A stretch of DNA of 64,000 nucleotides from Roseospira marina (lineage in GTDB: Bacteria > Pseudomonadota > Alphaproteobacteria > Rhodospirillales > Rhodospirillaceae): the NCBI RefSeq assembly GCF_014197855.1, contig NZ_JACIGJ010000001.1, forward strand, positions 485,746-549,745, given 5' to 3'. A program made the translations under genes and the position numbers. Under the pieces are notes generated by a model that saw only the letters and a program-made list of their open reading frames with translations, was not told the origin of the DNA and did not search any database. Below are positions 27,775 to 36,511 of the stretch, one piece after another. Numbering within the stretch: position 1 is the first letter of the stretch; the number at the start of each line of letters is the position of its first letter.

Positions 27775-28194
27775 TCAGATATCCGGCTCGTCCACGTCCA
27801 CCTGACCGGTCATGCGCCGCCAGATGTGCGACCAGGACATGCCGATGGCCATGATGGTGGCGACGATGAACAGGCCGAGCCAGACCAGAATATCGCCATC
27901 CAGAACCGCCCCGGTGTATTCCACAAAGACCCAGATCAGGACCGCGAACAGGATCAGTAAAAGGATGATGCCGAACTTACCGATCGACCGCAGAGTCGCC
28001 ATCACGAACAGCACGTACCCGATGAGAAGCACGACCGCCAACAACACCTTCAGCGGCAGATCCTGCTGAAATCCGGTGCTCCCGACCCAGCTGACCAGGG
28101 AATAGTCCGTCGGGTTGAACGTCGCAAGCACAAGAACGGCGGCCGCAATCCAGCGGATTACAATACCGATAAAACTGAAACTTCTTCTCGCCAT
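27775..28194 (-). CDS. Small four-helix membrane protein (possibly DUF6524)
   Basis: A 139-residue integral membrane protein with four predicted hydrophobic segments (about residues 8-25, 48-66, 73-92 and 100-120) and a short polar C-terminus rich in Asp/Val. The N-terminal pattern with ATFNPTDYSLVSWV resembles a family of about 140-residue membrane proteins that I associate, tentatively, with DUF6524. No function is known. Flanking genes on the same strand (TAXI-like protein upstream, Flp pilin downstream) are separated by more than 100 bases on each side. Confidence 0.75.
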   Translation of the reverse strand: MARRSFSFIGIVIRWIAAAVLVLATFNPTDYSLVSWVGSTGFQQDLPLKVLLAVVLLIGYVLFVMATLRSIGKFGIILLLILFAVLIWVFVEYTGAVLDGDILVWLGLFIVATIMAIGMSWSHIWRRMTGQVDVDEPDI

Positions 28195-28311
28195 TCCCCC
28201 TCTCCCTTTGGAAGACCTAAAAGCCGGGGCTTGGACACCCGTTCTGGAATGGAACGCACGCCACAGCCGCCGGGCCGGGTCCGATCGCGTCCTCGTCGGC
28301 CGCGATGTTAC

Positions 28312-29316
28312 CTATTCCGCGATACTGTCGCGGGCCTTGTCGACCGCATCCAACGCCTTTTCCATCCCCTGTTCGGAGACCTGCACCAGATCGTCCAGCA
28401 TGGACTGGAACCAGCCGGCCGACGGCTGCAGGTTGGTAAGGGGCGTTTCGCGAACAATCTTGATCAGTTCCTCCTGATCCAGCCGGGCGTCGGTCCCTTC
28501 AGGCAGTTCCGAAGGCTGTCCGGTGATGTAGGCCAGCGGCGTGCAGGCGGTTACGATTTTCTCGACCCCGCGCCAGTTCAGCAGGCCGGCGCTCGTCACC
28601 TTGACCTCCAGCGGCACATACGCACGCTCGTCGTCGGCGAAGCGCTGGCGCAGAATATTTCGGTCCACGACCGGAATAAACGCCATCTTGGCATCGTTCA
28701 GGCGCTCGAACCGCGAATTGGACGGGTCCGGGAACTGCACGAAGAACGCCACGTCGGCCTGACTGCTGATGACGGAGTCAATGGCCGCATCCGTGCTGTC
28801 GAGATAGCTGACCCGGCTGGCTTCACCGAGGCGGTCGTCGAAGGACTGCAGCAGCTTGAAGGTTTGCGCCGAACCGCTGCCCTCCGGGCCGAGGGCGAAC
28901 CGGAGACGTCGCGCATAGCCGGCCACGCTGCCCCAGTTTTCCAGGCGGTCGGCATTGGCCTCGGACGTGACCGCATACAGGCACTCGTTGGCGACGTCGT
29001 TGCGGATGATGGCGATCTTCTGCGCCACCACGGGATTCTGGGCGGACATGTAAGCCAGAACATCGGTCTGGGTCATGCCAATGGCCGTGGGATTGGCCAG
29101 CACCTGCTCGATGTTCTCCCCGCTCCCGGCGCTGGTCTGGAGTTCGTAATCAAAGAACTCTTTCTTCAGAACGTCGAGAAGGAGGGGGCCGAACGAACCA
29201 TAATAGCTGCCGTTTTCACCGCCGGTATAGATCGGGTTGGCGGCCGTGGCTGGTCCTGCCACAAGCGCGGCCGCGACGGCCGCACCAGCACACCAGGTTT
29301 TGGTCATGATCGTCAT
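28312..29316 (-). CDS. TAXI-like periplasmic solute-binding protein
   Basis: A 334-residue exported protein from ATG 29316 (a second ATG is three codons in). The signal peptide ends GPATAANP. The mature protein resembles TAXI-family TRAP receptors and the wider type II periplasmic binding fold: YTGGENGSYY near the N-terminus, SAGSGENIEQV, and GMTQTDVLAYM in the first lobe, then GPEGSGSAQTF in the second. No TRAP membrane (DctQM) or ABC transporter genes are adjacent, so the ligand and partner are unknown. About 290 bases separate it from sppA upstream, with no other gene there. Confidence 0.75.
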   Translation of the reverse strand: MTIMTKTWCAGAAVAAALVAGPATAANPIYTGGENGSYYGSFGPLLLDVLKKEFFDYELQTSAGSGENIEQVLANPTAIGMTQTDVLAYMSAQNPVVAQKIAIIRNDVANECLYAVTSEANADRLENWGSVAGYARRLRFALGPEGSGSAQTFKLLQSFDDRLGEASRVSYLDSTDAAIDSVISSQADVAFFVQFPDPSNSRFERLNDAKMAFIPVVDRNILRQRFADDERAYVPLEVKVTSAGLLNWRGVEKIVTACTPLAYITGQPSELPEGTDARLDQEELIKIVRETPLTNLQPSAGWFQSMLDDLVQVSEQGMEKALDAVDKARDSIAE

Positions 29317-29607
29317 ACTTCCCCCGTTCAAATGAGGCGTCGAATGCCCGGGCGTCCACCCCGCACGGCCTGGACAATCGATGGCGACGACGGAAGCGGC
29401 GCTCACAACGGCCTCGGTGTCCAGCCAGCGCCATGCGATATGGCCGGTCGGCCCCGATCAAGACCCCAATCGACGAAGCACCAGGAAGATGGGGGCGCGA
29501 CCCGGCTCGGGATCCGCCCCGCGCCCCAGCTCTCGTTGCGACGCCACGCTACCGTCCGGCGCCAAGGGAGGTCCAGGCGCCATGCGGTAGACCGGACCCC
29601 GATCGCC

Positions 29608-31437
29608 TCACGGACGCCCGTCGGTTTCCGGGCCACCATAGCGCAGCGCGGCCGCGCCGGTGCCCATGCCGGCGGTCACTCGGGCCAGCGGCTCCAGCAC
29701 CGGCTCCAGCAGAACGGCCACCCGAGCCAGGGCGCGCAGGTCGGACTCCGGCACGCCTGCAAGGCTTTGCGCCAAGCCAGGCAGCGCACTGGGGTTCTTG
29801 AGAACCCGGAGGAGGCGGTTCAGCGGATCATCCGGCTCAGGATACGGCGCCACAACCACCGGCTCGTCGGCCGGAATAGCCGCGGCCTCGCGTGCCACAC
29901 GGAGGGCTGCCCGGAGACCGCCCAGTTGATCGACGAGGCCGGCTTCCAAAGCATCCACGCCAGTGAACACGCGCCCCCGGGCCGCTTGATCGAGGCGGTC
30001 CCCGTCAAGGTTTCGGGCCGCCCCAACCCGGCGGGTAAAGTCCGCATAGATCGCATCCAGGCGCTGGTCCAAGGCCTGTCGCGCGGCAATGGAAAACGGC
30101 TCGTTGAGGCTCCACATGCCTGCGTTCCGGCCTTCGGCCAGGCGCGCCCAGGTGACCCCCATGTTCTCCCAAAGACCCCGCAGCACCGGCTTGCCGGCCG
30201 CCACACCGATGGAGCCGGTCAGGGTGCCCGGTGAGGCGAGGATCTGGTCTCCCTCCAAGGCAATAAAGTAGCCGCCGGACGCGACAGTGTTGCCCATGGA
30301 TATGATGACCGGGGTTCCCCGCTCCCGCGCGAGTGCTACGGCGCGCCGTGCAGTGTCGGAGGCCACATAGTCGCCCCCCGGGCTGTCCAGCCGCAGCACG
30401 ATAGCGGCCACTCGCTCGTCTTTCACCGCGGAGTCAATGGCATCGACGAGATCGTCGGCTCGCAGCAGACGCGGCCCTCCGAAGGGCGACACCTCGTCCG
30501 ACGCCCCCGGCACCACCATGCCCACGCCGTGAACCAGGGCGATCCGGCGCGACGTCTCGGACCGGGCGTCATCGCGTCGGTCCATATAGTCGGCGATTGT
30601 CAGCCGCGATTGCTCGCCCAGGCTCTCCCGGACTGCGGCGCGGAACTGGTCCCGGTATCCCGCCCGGTCCACCAGACCCGCCTGGACCGCGTCGCTGACC
30701 AGAAGCGGTGCAGAATCGATCTGTGCGTCCAGGGCTTCCAGAGTCAGGCCGCGTGCCGCCGAGATATCGGCCTTCATCTGGTCGAACCAAGACGCCACGA
30801 AGCGCCCCAGATTCTCCTGCTGTGGGGCGGGCATGGAGGCCTCGGAGAGGCTGGCCAGGGCACCTTTGTACTCCTGGCGCGTCGAGGCCTCGAACGCGAT
30901 GCCAATCTCCGCCAGGGCATCGGCGAGGAACGGGCTTTCAAGGGCCACGCCGGTCAGACCAACTTCGCCCGAGGGTTGCATCCAGATCTCGCCGAACGCC
31001 GACGCCAGATAATACGCAAGGGTCCCGCTCTGGCCGGCCGCCGGCATGGTGTCGGCATAAATATACGTGGGCTTGCCATTGGCCCGGAAGGCATGCACCG
31101 CGTCCCGAACCTCCTGCGCCTGCGCCAGTCCCATTTCAGGGGCCTGGACTCGGGCGACGAGGCCGAGGACCCGGTCGTCATTCGCAGCGAGATCCAGCCC
31201 ATCCAAAAGGGTGCGTAGCGGCAACGTGTCGGAATCGGCGCCGCCGAACCAACCGCCCCGTTCGCCCTCAAGCAGGGGACGGTCGAGATCCACCGTCAGA
31301 ACGAAGGAGCCGGGCAGAGGCTCCTTACGCGGCATCACCTGCGGCACAAGGAACCAGGCCGCCACGGCCAGCACCACGACCAGGGTCCCAACGATGGCCA
31401 GCAGACCGACAATTACCTTGCCAAAGAAACGTAGCAT
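29608..31437 (-). CDS. sppA: Signal peptide peptidase SppA, 67K type
   Basis: Membrane-anchored Ser/Lys protease that degrades cleaved signal peptides. The 609-residue length matches the tandem-domain proteobacterial form. One N-terminal transmembrane helix (about residues 8-32) anchors it, with the bulk in the periplasm. The general base lysine is K191 (RQEYKGAL) in the first domain and the nucleophilic serine is S387 (GNTVASGGYF) in the second; LDSPGGDYVAS upstream is the expected crotonase-like glycine loop. Nothing is missing. It starts 40 bases after the AhpD-like gene on the same strand. Confidence 0.95.
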   Translation of the reverse strand: MLRFFGKVIVGLLAIVGTLVVVLAVAAWFLVPQVMPRKEPLPGSFVLTVDLDRPLLEGERGGWFGGADSDTLPLRTLLDGLDLAANDDRVLGLVARVQAPEMGLAQAQEVRDAVHAFRANGKPTYIYADTMPAAGQSGTLAYYLASAFGEIWMQPSGEVGLTGVALESPFLADALAEIGIAFEASTRQEYKGALASLSEASMPAPQQENLGRFVASWFDQMKADISAARGLTLEALDAQIDSAPLLVSDAVQAGLVDRAGYRDQFRAAVRESLGEQSRLTIADYMDRRDDARSETSRRIALVHGVGMVVPGASDEVSPFGGPRLLRADDLVDAIDSAVKDERVAAIVLRLDSPGGDYVASDTARRAVALARERGTPVIISMGNTVASGGYFIALEGDQILASPGTLTGSIGVAAGKPVLRGLWENMGVTWARLAEGRNAGMWSLNEPFSIAARQALDQRLDAIYADFTRRVGAARNLDGDRLDQAARGRVFTGVDALEAGLVDQLGGLRAALRVAREAAAIPADEPVVVAPYPEPDDPLNRLLRVLKNPSALPGLAQSLAGVPESDLRALARVAVLLEPVLEPLARVTAGMGTGAAALRYGGPETDGRP

Positions 31438-31477
31438 GCGGACGAAGCTCCCTACGGGCCGGCGTGATGGCGCCGGG

Positions 31478-32050
31478 TCAACGGTTCATGGCGTGGTAGT
31501 CGGCGTTCGGGATCATATCAAGCCCGTGCGCAATCCTATTGGTATAATTGAAGAAGGCCGCAACATCGAAGACGTCGAACACCTCATCCTCCGACAATCC
31601 GGCCTCCCGCAGCCGCTGCCGCTCCGCTTCACCGACGTCATGCGGCGCGACCGTCAGGGGCCACGCGACGTCAAGCATGGCCCGCTGACGCGGGGTAAGT
31701 TCGGCGACACGGTAGTTCAGGGCCATCATCTCGCCAAGCTGCGGATCATCGGACAGCGCGCGCACCGCCTGCCCATGCGCCACAAGGCAGTAATAGCAGT
31801 GGTTCGCGTTGCTGACGACGACGGCAATCATTTCGCGTTCGAGTTTGCTTAACCCGGACGGACCAAGCATGAGGGTGTTGTACATGCTGATGAACGCCCG
31901 CAGCTTCGCCGGGTTACCCGTGTAGGCGCGCAGGACGTTCGGCACCAAACCCAGCTTCTCCGCGCAGGTTTGGAAATACGCTTCAAGCTCCGCATCGCCG
32001 ACGGTCCGGTCCGGAAGATCAAGACGGGTGATGTGATCGGGCTGAGGCAT
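31478..32050 (-). CDS. AhpD-like peroxidase-related / carboxymuconolactone decarboxylase-fold protein
   Basis: A 190-residue protein from ATG 32050 (GAGGAG upstream). The AhpD core motif is NHCYYCLVAHG with C85, C88 and H92, the redox pair and proton relay of alkylhydroperoxidase D-like proteins. C-terminal features LDVAWPLTVAPHDVGEAE and FFNYTNRIAHGLDM match the uncharacterised peroxidase-related subfamily of about 190 residues. The likely role is thiol-dependent peroxide reduction in the cytoplasm; reductant and substrate are unknown. It is divergent from the DUF1538 cassette across 164 bases. Confidence 0.88.
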   Translation of the reverse strand: MPQPDHITRLDLPDRTVGDAELEAYFQTCAEKLGLVPNVLRAYTGNPAKLRAFISMYNTLMLGPSGLSKLEREMIAVVVSNANHCYYCLVAHGQAVRALSDDPQLGEMMALNYRVAELTPRQRAMLDVAWPLTVAPHDVGEAERQRLREAGLSEDEVFDVFDVAAFFNYTNRIAHGLDMIPNADYHAMNR

Positions 32051-32214
32051 TGAGACTCTCCTCGCAAGCAAGGACCCAACGACCCGAGACGGGCACCGGG
32101 CGGGATGCGAAGCCCGCGCCGCGTGATCGCCGAAGCGCCGCGCCGACGCATAACACCCGCATTGACACACCCTTGCCGAGCCCGCAAGGTCCCTCTTGAC
32201 GCTTCGGGGGTGCC

Positions 32215-32949
32215 ATGCCGAAACCGCTCTGGTCGTTTCTCACCCTTCTCGTCGGTGCGCTCCGCGATCTGACGCCCATCATTCTGGTCATCGTGTTCTT
32301 TCAGGTGGTGGTCCTTCGGCAGCCGTTTCCCGATCCCCTGCCGATCATCGCCGGACTGGGCTTGGTCCTGCTGGGCCTCGCGTTGTTCATTCAGGGGCTG
32401 GAGCTCGGCCTGTTTCCCCTGGGCGAGTCCATGGCCCATGCGTTTGCCAGTAAGGGAAGCCTGTTCTGGCTGCTCACGTTCGCCTTTTTTCTGGGATTCG
32501 GAACAACCGTGGCCGAGCCCGCGCTCATCGCCGTGGCCGGGGAGGCCGCGCACGCCGTGGCAGAGGCCGGGCTGATCGCCCCGGACGTGGACAGCCGCGC
32601 CACCTACGCCCTGGGGCTGCGTTACACCGTCGCGGTGGCGGTCGGCCTCGCCATCCTGGTCGGGGTGTTCCGGATCATCAAGGGCTGGCCCGTGCCCGTG
32701 TTCATCCTTGGGGGCTACATGGTCGTGGTGGCCCTTACTTTCATCGCGCCGCCGGAGATCGTTGGGATCGCCTATGACTCTGGCGGTGTCACGACCTCCA
32801 CCATCACGGTACCGCTGGTCACCGCCCTTGGCGTTGGGCTCGCGGCCATGCTGCGCGGCCGCAACCCGCTGATCGACGGCTTCGGCCTCATTGCCTTCGC
32901 CAGTCTGACCCCTATGGTGTTCGTCATGCTGTACGGCATGCTGTACTGA
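32215..32949 (+). CDS. DUF1538 membrane protein, first half-transporter
   Basis: A 244-residue integral membrane protein of the DUF1538 family with about seven hydrophobic segments. Two conserved sequence blocks stand out: [17 protein letters not shown], and [20 protein letters not shown] followed by [20 protein letters not shown]. The same blocks recur in the next gene. Gly/Ser/Thr-rich stretches broken by Asp and Glu inside a membrane domain look like re-entrant substrate-binding hairpins of a secondary transporter; this is inference. Many DUF1538 proteins are about twice as long with two repeats, so this gene and the next probably encode two halves of one heteromeric unit. The family has no established substrate. 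Confidence 0.85.
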   Translation: MPKPLWSFLTLLVGALRDLTPIILVIVFFQVVVLRQPFPDPLPIIAGLGLVLLGLALFIQGLELGLFPLGESMAHAFASKGSLFWLLTFAFFLGFGTTVAEPALIAVAGEAAHAVAEAGLIAPDVDSRATYALGLRYTVAVAVGLAILVGVFRIIKGWPVPVFILGGYMVVVALTFIAPPEIVGIAYDSGGVTTSTITVPLVTALGVGLAAMLRGRNPLIDGFGLIAFASLTPMVFVMLYGMLY

Positions 32950-32993
32950 TCCGCCCGCCAAACGGGTCCGCCTGCCACTGGGAGGCCATCGCC

Positions 32994-33779
32994 GTGGCCA
33001 CACTGATCGAACTGACCGACACCCTTTGGACCACCGTGCTGGACGTGGCGCCCATCCTGCTTGTTTTGGTGCTGTTCCAGGTGCTCGTCCTGCGCCAGCG
33101 TGTCCCTCATCTCCGCCGCATGGTGCTTGGCTTTGTGTATGTCGTCCTGGGCCTGGATCTCTTCCTCGTGGGCTTGGAAATGGCGCTGTTTCCCTTGGGC
33201 GACATCATGGCGCGCCAGTTGACCGATCCGGCGTTCCTGCGACCGGACGGGCTGGCGGTGCTGGGCTGGCGCGACTACCTGTGGGTCTACGCCTTCGCCG
33301 CCGCCATCGGCTTCTCAACCACCATCGCCGAGCCCGCCCTGATCGCCGTCAGTCTCAAGGTCAGCGAAGTTTCCGGCGGGTCGGTGAGGTCCTGGGGGTT
33401 GCGGCTCGCGGTTGCGGCGGGCGTGGCCATCGGGGTCTCCCTGGGCGCCCTGCGCATCGTCACGGGGTGGTCCTTGCCCCTTCTGATCGTCATCGGCTAT
33501 GTGGTCGTCATCCTGCAAACCGTGTTCGCCCCGCGCCAGATCATCCCCCTGGCTTACGATTCAGGAGGCGTGACCACCTCCACCGTGACGGTGCCGCTGG
33601 TCACGGCCCTTGGGCTCGGCCTCGCCTCCAGCATCCCGGGCCGCAGCCCCCTGATCGACGGCTTCGGACTGATCGCCCTGGCCAGCCTGTTTCCAATGAT
33701 TACCGTCATGGGCTACGCCCAGGTGGGGGACATGGTCGCCCGCCGCGCGGCCCGCCGCAAAGCGCGCGAGGAGTCATGA
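32994..33779 (+). CDS. DUF1538 membrane protein, second half-transporter
   Basis: A 261-residue paralogue of the preceding protein, starting at GTG 32994, 44 bases downstream. It repeats the same blocks: [17 protein letters not shown], and [21 protein letters not shown] followed by [20 protein letters not shown]. The N-terminal helix motif VLVLFQVLVLRQ is also shared. A basic C-terminal tail (RRAARRKAREES) faces, by the positive-inside rule, the cytoplasm. Its stop overlaps the start of the PII-like gene (ATGA), so transporter and sensor are translationally coupled. Function inferred: membrane half of a regulated transporter; substrate unknown. Confidence 0.85.
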   Translation: MATLIELTDTLWTTVLDVAPILLVLVLFQVLVLRQRVPHLRRMVLGFVYVVLGLDLFLVGLEMALFPLGDIMARQLTDPAFLRPDGLAVLGWRDYLWVYAFAAAIGFSTTIAEPALIAVSLKVSEVSGGSVRSWGLRLAVAAGVAIGVSLGALRIVTGWSLPLLIVIGYVVVILQTVFAPRQIIPLAYDSGGVTTSTVTVPLVTALGLGLASSIPGRSPLIDGFGLIALASLFPMITVMGYAQVGDMVARRAARRKAREES

Positions 33780-34126
33780 AGTTCAAGCTCATCATTGCCA
33801 GCGTGCCGGACAGCAAGACCGATTCCATCGTCGATGCCGCCCGGGACGAAGGGGCCACCGGCTGCACCGTGCTCACGAACGCGCGCGGCCAGGGCCTGCA
33901 CAAGACCAAGACGTTCCTGGGCCTCGACCTGACCGGGGCCCGCGACGTGGTCCTGATCATCGTGGAGCAGCACCTCGCGCGCCGCATCCTGGAGCGGATC
34001 GGCGAGGTCGGGCAGTTGGACGCCAGCCCCGGCGCCGGGGTCGCGATCCAGATCGACGTCGAGGACGCGATCGGCCTGAGCCGCCAGATGGTGACCATCC
34101 AGACCGAAATCGAGGACCAGATATGA
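33776..34126 (+). CDS. PII-like signalling protein linked to DUF1538
   Basis: A 116-residue protein with a ferredoxin-like PII fold: MKFKLIIASVPDSKTDSIVDAARDEGATGCTV at the N-terminus corresponds to the beta1-alpha1-beta2 unit. It lacks the canonical GlnB uridylylation tyrosine and the KGFGR pattern; the T-loop region reads RGQGLHKTKTFLGLDLTGARD. The end is extended with DVEDAIGLSRQM. PII-like proteins beside transporters commonly bind nucleotides and gate or block the partner; that role is inferred here. It overlaps by four bases with both the upstream DUF1538 gene and the downstream CBS gene, the tightest coupling in the cassette. Confidence 0.82.
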   Translation: MKFKLIIASVPDSKTDSIVDAARDEGATGCTVLTNARGQGLHKTKTFLGLDLTGARDVVLIIVEQHLARRILERIGEVGQLDASPGAGVAIQIDVEDAIGLSRQMVTIQTEIEDQI

Positions 34127-34560
34127 GCGCCAAACCGCCGTTCCGGCCGGTCCGCGACGTCATGTCGACCACGCCCTATCTGATCGACGGCATGGCAACG
34201 GTGGCGGATGCCGTCGTCATGATGCGCGAGAAGCACGTTAGTTCCCTGGTCGTCGACAAACGCCACGACACCGATGAATATGGCATGATCGTCATCCAGG
34301 ACCTCGCCGACAAGGTCGTGGCCCTGGACCGCGCGCCCGAGCGTCTTAATGTCTATGAGGTGATGAGCAAACCCCTGATCCCCGTGCAGGCCGACATGGA
34401 CGTCAAATACGCCATCCGCCTGCTCGGCCGCTTCCGCCTGTCGCGGGCCATCGTCCTGGATCAAGGGCGCTTGGTCGGCATCGCGACCCTGCGCGATCTT
34501 GTGCTGGCTCACCTAACCGGGCGGAACGACATCATCCCCGCCCCTTCGGAGACCACCTAA
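34123..34560 (+). CDS. Twin CBS-domain protein
   Basis: A 145-residue cytoplasmic protein made of two CBS motifs: the first starts at VRDVMSTTPYLI and the second at VYEVMSKPLIPVQ, ending GIATLRDLVLAHL. Tandem CBS pairs bind adenosyl ligands such as AMP, ATP or SAM and serve as energy or ionic-strength sensors in transporters. The start codon overlaps the PII-like stop (ATGA), and the next gene starts 2 bases after its stop, so it is embedded in the transport cassette. A regulatory subunit role is inferred from context. Confidence 0.88.
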   Translation: MSAKPPFRPVRDVMSTTPYLIDGMATVADAVVMMREKHVSSLVVDKRHDTDEYGMIVIQDLADKVVALDRAPERLNVYEVMSKPLIPVQADMDVKYAIRLLGRFRLSRAIVLDQGRLVGIATLRDLVLAHLTGRNDIIPAPSETT

Positions 34561-34561
34561 G

Positions 34562-35551
34562 GTGCTGCTGTCCATCGCCCTCCTGATCGCCGGCATTGCT
34601 CTTCTGCCGCTCGGCTCCAACACGCTGGTCAGCGGCGCGGTTGCGATGTCCGAACGCCTGGGTGTGTCTCCTTTGTTGGTGGCCCTCACCGTGGTCGCTT
34701 TCGGAACGTCGCTGCCGGAGTTGGTGGTGTGCCTCCAGGCTGCCCTGACCAACGCCCCCGGCATTGCGGTCGGTAACGTGGTCGGTTCGAACATCGCCAA
34801 CATCCTGCTGATCCTCGGCGCGGCCGCGATCCTGAAGCCGATTGCCTGCGATCCCCGCACGGGGGTGCAGGACGGATTGGTGATGATTGCGGCCACCGTC
34901 CTGTTCGGGGCGCTTGCGCTGGGCGGCGTCATTCCGCGCTGGCACGGCCTGATCATGCTGGGTTTGCTGGCGGCCTATGTCGTGTTCGCGTACCGGCGGG
35001 AGGCCGCCGGACCGCATCCGGGCGACACCCACCTAACCGAGGTCGAGGAGTTCGAGGGCCTGAAAAACCGGTCCTGGGCCGTCATCATCGGCGCCATCCT
35101 CCTTGGGCTTGTGGGGGTGATCGCCGGGGCCAACCTTCTGGTGACCGGCGCGGTCGACATCGCGCGCAGCCTGGGTGTGTCGGAGGAGGTCATCGGCCTG
35201 ACGATGGTCGCTCTGGGAACGTCGTTGCCGGAGTTGGCGGTGGCCGTGGCCGCCGCCATGAAGGGGCAGTCCGACATGGCGCTCGGCAATGTCGTCGGGT
35301 CCAACATCTTCAACATCCTCGCCATCCTGGGGGCGACCGCCGTGGTCGTGCCGGTTGTGATCCCCGACCAGATTCTCCATTTCGACCTCTGGGCCATGGC
35401 CGCCGTTTCCATCCTGCTGATCCCCATCATGCTGACCGGCCGGCGGATCGGGCGGGTCGAGGCCGGCCTGTTTCTGCTCGCCTATGGCGGCTACACGACC
35501 ATCCAGTACCTGGGCGTGGAACACATCCTGGGACGCCTCGCCGGGGCTTGA
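34562..35551 (+). CDS. Calcium/sodium antiporter, CaCA superfamily
   Basis: A 329-residue inner-membrane exchanger from GTG 34562. The two alpha repeats of the Ca2+/cation antiporter superfamily are clear: VAFGTSLPELVV with GNVVGSNIANILLILG in the first half and VALGTSLPELAV with GNVVGSNIFNILAILG in the second. A hydrophilic central loop rich in charged residues separates them. The YrbG-type bacterial branch is the best match. In known members Ca2+ is exchanged for Na+ (sometimes K+). It is the final transporter of the DUF1538-PII-CBS cassette, suggesting that the cassette handles cations. Confidence 0.93.
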   Translation: MLLSIALLIAGIALLPLGSNTLVSGAVAMSERLGVSPLLVALTVVAFGTSLPELVVCLQAALTNAPGIAVGNVVGSNIANILLILGAAAILKPIACDPRTGVQDGLVMIAATVLFGALALGGVIPRWHGLIMLGLLAAYVVFAYRREAAGPHPGDTHLTEVEEFEGLKNRSWAVIIGAILLGLVGVIAGANLLVTGAVDIARSLGVSEEVIGLTMVALGTSLPELAVAVAAAMKGQSDMALGNVVGSNIFNILAILGATAVVVPVVIPDQILHFDLWAMAAVSILLIPIMLTGRRIGRVEAGLFLLAYGGYTTIQYLGVEHILGRLAGA

Positions 35552-35587
35552 ACCCGGCCGCCGCCCCGCGCCTAACATGGAGACCTG

Positions 35588-36382
35588 ATGACTCTCGATC
35601 GTCCCGACACCATTCCTCCGTTCGCTCTCGTCACTGGCGCCGGACGGCGCATCGGACGTGCCCTGGCCGAGGAGATGGCGGCTGCGGGTTGTGCCGTCGC
35701 TCTGCACTATCGCGAAGCGGCCGATGAGGTCGCGGAGACCCAGGCCTTGATTGAGGACGCCGGCGGTCGCGCCGTCGCCGTACGTGCTGACCTGTCCGTG
35801 GAGGCCGAGACCACCGATCTTGTGGTCCGCGCCGCCGATGCGTTGGGCGGGGCCATCGGCGTGCTGGTCAACAATGCGTCGGCATTCGACTACGACCGCT
35901 GGGATTCGGCTACGAGAGCGTCCTGGGACCATCACCTGGAGCCGAACCTGCGGGCGCCCTTCGTGCTGACGCAAGCCATGGCGCGCGGATTGCCGGAGGG
36001 AGCCGAGGGGCTGGTGCTCAATATGATCGACCAGCGGGTCTGGAACCTGACGCCCCACTTCGTGAGCTACACGGTCAGCAAGGCCGGGCTCTGGACCCTG
36101 ACGCAGACCCTCGCCTTGGCCCTGGCGCCACGGGTGCGGGTCAACGCCATCGGGCCGGGTCCCGCCCTGCCGAGTCCCCGGCAGAGCCAGGCTCAGTTCG
36201 ATGCGCAGTGCGCGGCCATGCCTTTGCAGCGGGGGACCTCGGTCGCCGAGATCCGGCAGGCCGCCCGGTTTATCCTTGCGGCCCGGTCCATGACTGGGCA
36301 AATGATAGCACTTGATGGCGGTCAGCATCTGGCCTGGGCCTGGTCCGCCAACGGCGGGCTGGCCGATCCGCCCGAGGAGTGA
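35588..36382 (+). CDS. folM: SDR-family pteridine/dihydromonapterin reductase-like protein
   Basis: A 264-residue short-chain dehydrogenase. The cofactor motif TGAGRRIG (residues 16-23) has the Arg-rich, NADPH-preferring form typical of pteridine reductases (TGxxxRxG). NNAS at 95-98 and Y161-x3-K165 complete the active site; the usual catalytic Ser is replaced by Asp (D148 in NMIDQRV), as in PTR1/FolM. folB lies just downstream, which supports a role in tetrahydrofolate or tetrahydromonapterin formation. Other SDR activities cannot be excluded. It begins 36 bases after the antiporter stop. Confidence 0.78.
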   Translation: MTLDRPDTIPPFALVTGAGRRIGRALAEEMAAAGCAVALHYREAADEVAETQALIEDAGGRAVAVRADLSVEAETTDLVVRAADALGGAIGVLVNNASAFDYDRWDSATRASWDHHLEPNLRAPFVLTQAMARGLPEGAEGLVLNMIDQRVWNLTPHFVSYTVSKAGLWTLTQTLALALAPRVRVNAIGPGPALPSPRQSQAQFDAQCAAMPLQRGTSVAEIRQAARFILAARSMTGQMIALDGGQHLAWAWSANGGLADPPEE

Positions 36383-36511
36383 CCCGCTGGCATCCCCTGA
36401 GCACGGAGAGAGAGCCCTTGGGACCGCCGGATCCATCACCGGATCCCGGCGCCTTGCCCTCCCGTCCCGCCTCAGGCCCCCTTCCCTCCGTTCGGCATGG
36501 GTGGTGCGTTC

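Noticed and set aside
28231..30234. 667-codon plus-strand open frame
   Set aside because: It lies opposite the TAXI-like gene and sppA; it is a consequence of high GC at third codon positions, with His/Arg/Gly-rich composition.
32162..32190. TTGACA upstream of the DUF1538 cassette as a complete promoter
   Set aside because: The -35 hexamer is perfect, but no acceptable -10 is found at 16-19 bases, so it was not listed.
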